Positions 50,801-60,453 of a DNA stretch of 64,000 nt are shown one piece after another (the first letter of the stretch is position 1; each line of letters starts with the position of its first letter). The stretch is from contig CM055610.1 of NCBI GenBank assembly GCA_029379385.1, positions 21,229,422 through 21,293,421 of the forward strand. The letters are read 5' to 3'. The notes below the pieces were generated by a model. That model did not search any database and had not been told where the DNA came from. It was given only the letters and a program-made list of their open reading frames with translations. The DNA is from Quillaja saponaria (Eukaryota; Streptophyta; Magnoliopsida; Fabales; Quillajaceae). The position numbers and the translations under genes are program-made.

Positions 50801-51282
50801 ACAATATATATCATAATTTAATTTATTATAAGAATCTCATTGCTTATTAAGTTTTAATTATTAATTTTATAATTTTATTGTCTTGTAATATTAAAAGTGA
50901 AAATATTAATAAGTTTTTATTTTTAGAAGGACTTGGATATTCAATAGATAATTAAAATTTAATTTTATATTATAATATTAATATTTTTTTTAAAAATTGA
51001 GAGGCCATGTCCGTTCGGTTCCTTAAAGCCTCCTCCCATGGAAATACGCATCTTACCTACCTTTACTTAGCTCTACCTAGCAAACAATGTAAGAATTTTG
51101 TTGGGATTGTTGGTCACCTTGCACAGCATGCCTCCTAAAGATTCCATTCTTTCTAGATCTAATTTCCAATGCAAATCACGCACGTGTATATATTTCACGT
51201 GCATGCTACCAACCAACTAGGAGGTGGCAAAATTTGAGCCATGCACCATATATAAATCATAAATGTAAGAAATATTTAAGCA
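50801..51282. repeat. Tandem duplication, copy 2
   Basis: Second, diverged copy directly abutting copy 1. It repeats the element end and the GAAATACGCATCTTA junction, so the duplication happened after the insertion. Several small indels and substitutions show it is not recent. Confidence 0.88.
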
Positions 51283-53692
51283 CAGCTGCTTTTAGGTCAG
51301 AGTAGTACGTACTAGCTATAATATAGTAATTTAAAAATGCTTAATTAATAGTGAAATCTTAATTAAATAATTTAGATAATCTATTCAGTCATGCCTTTCT
51401 TGTTTTATTTTAACATGTACAAACTCTTCACTATCGAACAATTAATTTGATTAAACTCAGCTTTTCCAAGTGGGGATTAAGTAGTTTTTTTTTTATCGTC
51501 TTCATCAGTGGCAGTGCTTTGTTCAATTAATGTTAGGATTTGTGAGTCATTAAGAGGTATTGTTAATGGAACAACCGACAGAATCAAACGTAAGAGTTAG
51601 CACTTCTTTTTGTATGTGTTCCACAAGAGTTTACTACTCAAGTCTTACATAATTCAATTTTTTTTGTTGTATCTCTGATCAAGAAATGTCAATTTTTTTT
51701 CTAGTTTGGCTTTTCTTTTCGAAGAGGATAAGAAAATGGAATGTAAATGCATAGGAGAAAAAAGAAATACAGTTTCTTTAATTTCCCTAATATTACATGT
51801 AGGGTTGTATCTTATTTTCCCTGCTTCAAGAAAAAAGAAAAAAAAATGATGATCAAGAGGATGAAATTTGTGGAAAATAGTAAAAGGCTATTCTTTAGTT
51901 TTTGGTTAATTTGATTAGTTGCTTATACTGTTTATAGCTCCATAATTAAGTATTATGATCATGAAATTTTCCAGATTTGCTGACTAATGAATTGTATTAA
52001 CTTTTGACTAAAAACGAGCTTGTTATATCTTGGCAATTGATGGGATTTGGATCCTCTCATGTGCAACATGACTCATGTTGTATACATGTTAAAGGGAGGA
52101 ATAAATATCAATCTCCTCACAAAAATGAGTTTAATTTTAAAACAAATTTAAGTTTTGAAGTTTTTTTATTGAGTCTTTCTATTTCATATATTATCTCCTT
52201 ATATTCCAGCTCGAACATATATGAGAGGATCTTGATTTGCAATTGGTGAGATTATAATCATATTTGTGCATTTAATTAGAGCTTATTTGTAAGCTTGTTT
52301 GTTTATGTTATTATACAAACCATAGTCCTTAATTTACTTAAACAAAAGCCAAAGAAAGAGAAAAAAATAATAATTACTTCTTAAACTTTTATAATGGAGG
52401 TTGATAATATAGAGGTCTTTCCTTTTCGTCTCAATTTTTGAGTTGAATTTTGGCAAAATCAAGTTGATAAAAATTAATGAAAAAATTAGAACCACTTAAT
52501 CTATAATGATGTACTAAATTTTTTTTATAAAAAATATGGATTATCAAATCAAAAGATTCAAAGTGTAATTAAGTGGTTTTAATTAATGTCTTGAATTTGT
52601 TTGGACATCATTTCAAGTTTAGCATTATTAGAAGTCTAGTGATGTCAATGCTTCAAATAAACCAGTCTATGATTATATAATAAGGGTTAGCTTTAACTAG
52701 ACAAGGCTGTGATGGTAACTAAATTGTCTTCTATAATAATTAGAGGGAATCAATAAATATTTTAATATATATATATTTTTTTAATCAAAAAGTAATTTAT
52801 ATGGTTTTCCTTTTTGATTTATAGCATTGAAAGCATCATTAGTGTATTTTTGAGGTATAAGACAATGATTTCATTAGTTTAAAAACTTGCAAATTATAAG
52901 ATTAGAGACCAAATGGAGGGTTGCTGATAATGTCGTCTTTTTTCTATTGTGATAGTGATTACATTTTTATTTTTTATTTATTTTTGGTTTATTCGATAAA
53001 ACATAATCTTACAATTAAGGGAATCCGCTGCTGTTTAGTATTCAAGAGCTTAAATATGGTGAATATGATTATCTTCCATTTAACAGACTTTCTTAATCTC
53101 AGATGAATCAGAACCAAGATCCAGTCTTGTTACATTTAATTCATCAATAAATCTCAAATGAACAAAGCTATTAGGTACTATTATTATTATTATTTGTTTT
53201 GGAGTGGAGTGGATACCGTGTTTTAAGTTAAGTTGCATTTTTAGGTATGATATCACATCAACTCTAAGTAATACCAAGGATAGCCTAATACTGATAAGGT
53301 TGAGTCTAAGAAACCAATCCAGTACTACAAGAGAAATGTGTTGATCGATCCCAATGAATAACTTGTTAAATGAATCGATATATATTGAGTTTTTTTTACT
53401 ATATTTTTGTTGCATTACATTAATTGCTTATATGACTAAGCATTATTTTTTTTAAATCTAATAATTACATGTTGATTTTTATGTTTGTTTTGTTTTAGTT
53501 TTTAAGGTGGTGAGTTAAGCGTATGAGCTAGACGATTTCTTTACCTTGATGAGTTAAAAGAAATATTTCATTCTCCAACTAGATTTAAGATAGATAATTA
53601 TTTATATATATCTATATATATATATTTTTTTTTTTTGGCACAGAGATAGTGTGGTATTTTTATATTTTGAGTAGAGGTGAACAAGAATAAGT

Positions 53693-53786
53693 TCAATTAA
53701 ATTGGTTAAGAGCCTAAACCCGTGATCTCAGGTTGAAATCTTATGTTTCGATAAATTAGTTATTATATTTATGACAAAAAAAGAAA
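53693..53786 (+). repeat. Possible second SINE-like fragment
   Basis: TTGGTTAAGAGCC (A-box-like) is followed by CAGGTTGAAATCTT (B-box-like) and, after about 40 bases, by GACAAAAAAAGAAAGAAAG. Flanking repeats are poor, so support is weak. Confidence 0.25.
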
Positions 53787-54084
53787 GAAAGAAAAAACTC
53801 AACTAGATAAGTCATTTGGACCTTTAGCCCTACAAGCTTTTCAATGACTGCGACCAATACATTATCTATTGTTAATCTCAATAGGCAGTAGGTAGAAATT
53901 TTACTCTTATTACCATTTTTTACTCCATCAAGAATTCAATCTCACAGAAATTCACTTAAATTTTGAATTAACAAATAGGAAAAAAATAACAACCAAACAC
54001 CTGCATTTTATTGCTAATTCATGGTTAGTAGAGAGGTTATGCTCTAGCATGAAGATCAAGAGCTGGAGAAGAAATATGTGTGTT

Positions 54085-54177
54085 CTATTTTGCAGATCCC
54101 TGTAAGAGAGTCCTAGCTTTCTGATTCAGGGAATCCCCTGATATTGTACTCTTAGCAGCTCTAGCTGCTAGTTTCTT
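54085..54177 (-). other. Orphan terminal coding exon, possible alternative last exon of the coiled-coil gene
   Basis: After a good acceptor (GATTTTGTTACAG on the minus strand) a frame reads KKLAARAAKSTISGDSLNQK then ARTLLQGSAK and a stop. The composition is helical and protein-like. It is in phase 0 and could join the coiled-coil gene at an AAG|GC site just before that gene's ADHAL end, but the donor would be a non-consensus GC site. It could also belong to an unseen gene. Confidence 0.4.
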
Positions 54178-54959
54178 CTGTAACAAAATCTCTCAATTCA
54201 AAGAAGTTACATTCTCACAAATGTGATTGACTAATTTTATACAAAATATAGAATTAAACAAGATACAAATAGCCATTTGTGCCACAGTCCATATGAATCA
54301 TCCTACCTTGATATCAAGCCAAGCAAACAGTGGAATTGCAAAGGTGTTTATAGAAGGGTATCACAACCCTAAATTGACAATAGGCTGGCCAGAAACTATC
54401 CTTATGAAGTTGCCTAAGGTTACAAGATCCATGATACACAAGATAATAATATCAGACTTTAATTCTTAGTTCTTTAGCTCCACACAAAAATAAAGAAGAC
54501 AGGTTTATTACCAATTATTATCCAAGTCTCAGATTCCTTTAGCTTTCACACCTTAAATAACAATGCCTACCTCAAATTGAAATGTTAAAAAGATAGTACA
54601 AGTTTCATTTAAAAAAGTCAAGTGGTACTCAAATTATGCTACAAGCCTACAATTAGGCTTTTAATCTCCAATTGAACAGAGTTAGTTTCTATACTTGAAT
54701 CCTCAACATTCTACAAACAATTTAAGGAAAATAATTCTGAAATCCAAAAGGAGCTTCACAACTTCAGCTCAAGAAGTTACAAATTTCACTATACGGAATC
54801 AATTGAACTTTTCAGACTATTTCACATGTGTTGGGCAAATAATTTTCTTTTCCTATAAACAGCAATGTTATCATGTAAATCCCACTCACTGAACTTGTTA
54901 TCTATGAGACTTGGATTACTTGAGGTTTAGATTGTCAATTAACAGACTTCTGTCATCCC

Positions 54960-56213
54960 TTAGAGAGCATGGTCTGCCTTTGCTGCCGCTATGGCAGAAT
55001 CGCCCCTCTTGACAATTTTCTGAAGCTCTCCAATCTTTTCGGATAACAACGCAACATTTGAGTTGGTAGACTGAACCAGCTGATTCGCAGTTTCGAGAGC
55101 AATGCACAACTGGAACACCAAAAGAAATTTAATTTTCAAAAGACTTCCAAGAGAGAACAGTGAAATGGTAAATGGTGAAAAGGATTGATAATACTTCTGC
55201 AGTTCTGCCTCATCTGAGTTTTCTGAATCAGCAAAAGGTTTTTAACTATTGAGCGGTTAAAGTGGTCTCAACCTTAAGATAGTATAACAAGTGCTTAGGA
55301 CATCTTAGTGTACGAAAAATCATCTCATGTTAGCAATACTTGAAAATCATAATCCTCTCTGCATATGTAATTCGGGACATAATTAATGTTTGCCCGGTCT
55401 GTAATTAGATATGGTTAGACTAATGTAGCATCCAATACAGAGCATACCATTCAGTCATTTGACTCAATTACCTTCAGTGTTAAAGCCGTCCAGGAGTGGT
55501 CTGTGCCAACAAGTGCCTCCTTCAAGTGGTCATAGTTTTCCTGTAATAATATGAACATAGACAAACATTAAATTATATTGACACAGAATGAAGAATGCCG
55601 AAACCAACTAGTTTGGGATTCAAAGCTTAGTTGAGCTAAGCTGAGAATGACGGGGTCAAGATCAAATTCCTTCTATGCTCTTAAGTCTGAGCAACAGTAA
55701 GATTAAACTTAAACATAGGACTTACATGAAAGTAAAGCCAAATGTAGTATCTCAATCATAGTGTTGAGTTTAACAAAAACTAAGTAATTTAAGAATTAAC
55801 ACAAGAGGCTAACATATGAATGTCCTCAAGCTCAGATAAAAATGAATAAATATCACTATCAAAAACTAAAGGAGGCCTAAGTAATAGCAGTGAATAAGAA
55901 GAAAAAAAAAATTGAATCTTTTTTTGTGCCCACTATATTTTATATGTTTTTTAGCTATTCATGATCATCGGAGCTATTTCAATCCTAGATGATAAATAGA
56001 AATTAGTAAGAAATACCCAAAATGGCAACCGCCTAGTTATAAATTTTTGAAATAATGATTAGTGAATTTGAAGTTGGCGAAGCAAAGAATTTCAAGTATC
56101 GAACGAGCCTGGAAGAGTTTGGTGAGGTCGCTGAGATTAGAAATAGAAGACGAAGACGATGAGAGAGAAGTTTTATGGTGGTGGTGAACGTCTGGTACTA
56201 CCGCATCTCCTTC
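54960..56213 (-). CDS. Small coiled-coil protein, function unknown; 5' end unresolved
   Basis: Two firm exons, 55472-55540 (ENYDHLKEALVGTDHSWTAL ending TLK) and 54960-55109 (LCIALETANQLVQSTNSNVA, then LLSEKIGELQKIVKRGDSAI, ending AAAKADHAL and stop), join in phase 0 with consensus splice sites. They encode a helical, heptad-like protein end. Upstream, an open block at 56109-56213 reads EGDAVVPDVHHHHKTSLSSS, then SSSISNLSDLTKLFQ, which looks like the N-terminal exon. However, it has no ATG, a TAA lies immediately before it, and no standard GT donor follows in the right phase (CAG|GCTCGT would be a GC site). A first exon may be missing from this model, or an indel removed the start. I do not recognise the family; it reads like a small, conserved structural or vesicle-associated subunit, but that is only an impression. 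Confidence 0.5.
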
Positions 56214-58724
56214 TTATCCGACGTCGTTAAGGAGAACTCCGATGCATAGAAGTGGACCTCCAATCCCTTTCATTTTGATCTTTCTCTTCTACGGTCGGTT
56301 TAGTTCTCCCAATTTTGGCTCTGCTAATCGGGAAAACGTTTTGTTTTTCTTCTTGTCGTTTATATTTTATATTTGGGATGAAATTGCAGATGTCCTAAAA
56401 TATCTCCTTTTAATTAATTTCTATTTTAAGAAGTATTTTTCAAATAATTTTTTTCTATTTCTCACCAAAAAAAAAAAACATATATATTTACCTATATCTA
56501 TATCTATACTATATCTAAAAGAGGAATAATCTTTTAATTTTTAATATTACCACACACTCTTGATATTTAGAATTTGAATGAAATTACAATTTTAAAACTT
56601 AATATATTCTTACTTAAATGGTTAGAGTTCTAATATAATTTTATTTTATTTTTTCAAAACTTTCTACATATTTAAGGTTTGAATGATATTGAAATTATAA
56701 AACTTAATATATTTCTATTTAAATGATTAGAGTTTTGTTCTAATATAAGTTGTTTTCTTTTTTTAAAGAAGCTTCCTAATAGTTTTAGAATTGTCTAATT
56801 ATATATATATAATTACATGAACATAACTTATATTTGCATACATTGGCAAGCTTAGAATTGTTCATCCAACCATAATTAGTTAGTTTATTCCAATCATAAC
56901 CATAACTTCTCATATGTTTTCTTCTATCTACTTCTGAAGCTACATATTTATAAACTTTTTTATATTTTTTGTTTTTTTTTTGGGCAACTTCTCTATTTGT
57001 TTTTGTTTTTGTTTATTCTCTTCTAGATTATATATGCATATTATTCTCATGCAAAATTGGGCATGACATGGGCAAAAATGATTTCAAAAGATAAAGCATA
57101 GTCAATTCATATATATACCATGTTGATTTTGTTCCTTCTTTTATTTATTATTATCTTATCTTCTTATCATATACTAATAACTACGAGTCTAATTGATTAG
57201 TACTTCATTATCTTTAGTATGGCTCACATCTTTTTATTTTTTATTTTTTAAGGATTTATTTGTTTTTATTTGTTTGATCATTGATGAGATATATTGCTTC
57301 CATATTTAAAGATTTAGTGTTTCTACAATTTAGTTTTGTACATCAATTTACTTTTATTTCAATATTAATAAAATTGTAATTGTTTTGATTAATATAGTTA
57401 AAATTGTGTATTATTTTTACAAAACTATATATCATAAATATGATTCACACGTAATACATGTGCTACAAAAACTAGTATATTATAAAATTATTTGAAAAAA
57501 TACTTCTTAATATTTTAGATTAAAAATATTAATATGAATTAAAATAGTTTTTATTTAAAAGATCACATGTATTACAGATCAATTTATGAACACCTCAATT
57601 ATTACAATCAGATTAAAGTAGAGAACCATATGTTACTTTATAATAATTTTGTTCTAAATATATTTTTACACTCTTATTCTCTTAATTTATTTCTCACTCA
57701 TCTCTATCTTTTTTTTTTTATCTAAAATAAATTATAAAGGTTTTGCATAATACTAAGTTTAATTCACAAACTAATTAGAGTCGGTTATATAAATTATTTT
57801 CCTTTATTTGCAACGATCTAAACCATCGTTTTTATTAATACCTAGAACAATCATATCATTTTCAATGACAGCTCCCCATATAATTATTGGTATCCATCTA
57901 TCTCTTCTAATACTTTCTCTGTGCAACAAGTCACTTCTCCTAACTACAACATCTAGTGGCTTACATTAAATATGTCCTAACTATTGTACACAATTCTTAC
58001 TCATTTTGTTTTCGATAAGTGCTTATTGAAATATTCTATCTTTTTTTATTTGTTCAGTCATCTATCTCAACATTTGCATTTCAATCATCATATCTTACAT
58101 GAGTATTATATCTTGTCCAATATTCAAAATCATACAACCTAACCGATCTCACTCATCCTATAAAAGGTTTTGAATAATATAATAGAAAAAAAAATTTATA
58201 AGTTAATAAGAAAATAAAAATATTTTTATATTTTTAAATCATTTACAATTTTGATTTCATAGTTAGTTACTGGTTAAAAAAAGTTTGTTCCATTTTTTGT
58301 TTTACACAATCGTTAACCCCAAAAAAAGTTTGTTCATTTTTCTTCTATGCTCTGATGTCTGAGCAACTCTCATTTTTTGTTTGTTTTTCTCTCTTTATCT
58401 GTTGCCTGTTTTTAGTTCATCAGTCATTTGACTAATTTCTTTCCACCTGTCTCACTGCGTACCGTCTCACAAATCAGTAACGGGCTGACGGTCCCTCTAA
58501 AACACCGAAACAACCTCCACCACCACCACCCCCAATTCTTCACCTTACCATCGTCGTTCATGCTCATTCTCCCTCTTCAAATCTTCATAGTAGCTTATAT
58601 TCCTCCTCACCAGTGTCAACGAGTGGCAATCGCCTTCACTCAAATACAGGTAGCTCCGCCGCTGTGTACAAGATGTTGCAGTTTATAAGAACAAGCAGCA
58701 GTCAAGAAAAGAACCGAGTGAAGG
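56214..58724. other. Intergenic spacer
   Basis: About 2.5 kb of AT-rich sequence. The left edge is likely the coiled-coil gene's promoter. Between about 58420 and 58724 the composition rises in C and looks like a plus-strand 5' leader (CACCGAAACAACCTCCACCA). No other exon was recognised. Confidence 0.55.
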
Positions 58725-58771
58725 ATGGGAGGCCAAGAAGTTAAGCAGCTCGAAGATTGCTCTGTTTTCAA
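58725..58771 (+). other. Candidate first coding exon MGGQEVKQLEDCSVF, rest of gene not found
   Basis: An ATG in good context after a C-rich leader starts MGGQEVKQLEDCSVF and runs to a TTCAA|GTTAGT donor (phase 2). The N-terminus recalls a family of small plant two-helix membrane proteins as I remember it, but an exon for the two membrane segments was not found before 59830. It may be a broken gene. Confidence 0.4.
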
Positions 58772-59851
58772 GTTAGTATCATTGCTTTCCTTTTTTTCTT
58801 TTTTATAAAAAATTCGTACTTCTATAAGACAATTTTGATAAATTATCTTTACACGGGCATTACGTTTAAGTAGTATTGGATTAGCCTCTTTAGCAGATAG
58901 CACAGCTCCAAAAGGTATAATTTTTGTGTAAATAACTCAGTTGGTAAATGATTGTTTTGTTTAGAAACAGATAAAATGAGAGACAGGGTTAGGCATTTGA
59001 AGCTTACTTATTCATGTAATTGATCAAGGATTGAAAGGGTTTTCTTGATATCTTCATGACTTTGAGATTGTTCAATTGATTTATCAAGTAATTTAAGAAC
59101 ATATTGTGGTAAGTGACTAGTCTAATTAATGAGTTGCAGTATTTTTACCTCATTATCAATATACTGTAATGCAGGAAATCTTTTCTTTTTCGTTACCTTT
59201 CCTTGTTGATCATTAGTCTTTTGGGGTTGTTTTAATACCCAGTTTCAATTTCTTCAGCTCTTTGCTGATGTCAGAGATCATGTTGTGGGGTTTGCTTCTT
59301 AGTCCAGTTTATTGAATTTGAATCTTAGACATCAGAAATACATTTATTATGACTGACTTCAATATAATTATTGTTTTGAAATGATACATTATATGAACCT
59401 CATATGATGCATGAGATTAGTTAGCAATAGCATTTTTCTCTCTTTTTATTTATCTTACTCGGTATAAGAACATAAGCAGCATAATTGTGGGATGTGCATA
59501 TCATGAGAATGTAAAATATATATTTGAGTGAAGAAATCAGTTAACAAACTATTTAAATTATCTGAAAAACTTCAGTATCTAATCATGATGTGCTTGGACA
59601 GTCAGTTCTGTTGAGTAGCGGTTTGCCATAACAAGATGAAATTTATCGCTATTGTCGCAACTCTGAACCAATACCGAGTCCTCCAACATATTTGATTATT
59701 TCTGTGTTCTTTGTTATGATGGTTTGATGTTGCATGGAGATGACTAGGTGTGAAGTAGTAGCTTCTATATAAATTTCACTGATGCTCATCTATTTTAAGA
59801 AAGCCAGTGAAAGTGCATAGTTATAGTACTCCTACTTTAACCCTTTTAAAC

Positions 59852-59950
59852 ATGTGCCAAAAGAAGCTATTAGAAGCACAGCATGCTGCTGCTGAGACTT
59901 CTTTTACTGATACGGGAGCTGAGGCTTCTTTTACTGAGACAGGAAGCTGA
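59852..59950 (+). other. Candidate last coding exon with an internal 8-codon repeat
   Basis: The frame reads MCQKKLLEAQHAAAETSFTD then TGAEASFTETGS and a stop; the ATG may be internal to an exon. It has a near-exact tandem duplication of the AETSFTDTG/AEASFTETG unit. It could be the C-terminus of the gene that starts at 58725. The antisense frame is also open (59821-60186), so the strand is uncertain. Confidence 0.3.
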
Positions 59951-60453
59951 ATCCTTATGTTTATTATGTGTATATATACTATAAGGCAGCCATCAACGTG
60001 ACCACTCCAGTAGCCCACTGATGAACTGATATTCTTTTCACTGTTTTGTTGAGTCAGTTCATTGCCTCGCTTTAAACTTGTTAAACGATTTTTATATACT
60101 GACCAATTTACTGAGTCACTCCAGTAAATGAGAAAGATGGGGTAAAGCTTGAGACAAGGTGCATCTGCAGTTGAAGATGAGTTCAATAAACTGCCTTCAA
60201 GTTATTCAAAGAGTTTATGCATTAAAGTATACAATTTCTTTTTACCGACCTCATTAATTTAAATTACTCCCCCCATCCCTACCTGTTATTCATTCAGTAG
60301 CCTATGTAGGCATAGGTATTAGAGGTAAGTCTGTTGTACGAGTGTGTCATTAATAAAGAAACTCCATTGAAATGGTCCAAAACTTAGGCACAAAGGATGA
60401 CTAGACAACTCCACAATTAAGAATAACCACATGCTAAAAGTATATGAATGTTA

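Larger units (their letters stand above)
42926..54084. other. Gene-poor 11 kb region with transposon remnants
   Basis: No protein-coding gene was recognised across 11 kb. Identified contents are a SINE-like insertion (44112-44230), an RNase H-like fragment with a 40-bp direct duplication (49129-49429), a hAT-like element (49664-50555) and a 0.49 kb tandem duplication (50309-51282). A CACTACAACAAAAG word near 47856 resembles a CACTA-transposon end but lacks a partner. Open frames at 45161-45445, 52004-52249, 52921-53106 and 53080-53415 have no recognisable domain. Part of the left end is the NSP2 promoter. Confidence 0.6.

Noticed and set aside
42926..54084. Possible tRNA, rRNA, conserved microRNA or CRISPR-like arrays in the long gene-poor region
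   Set aside because: No cloverleaf, conserved microRNA sequence or regularly spaced repeats were seen by eye; the tRNA-like words found belong to SINE-like fragments.
56242..56529. Plus-strand open frame with many Phe and Leu
   Set aside because: Poly-T-derived hydrophobic translation in a spacer; no support as a gene.
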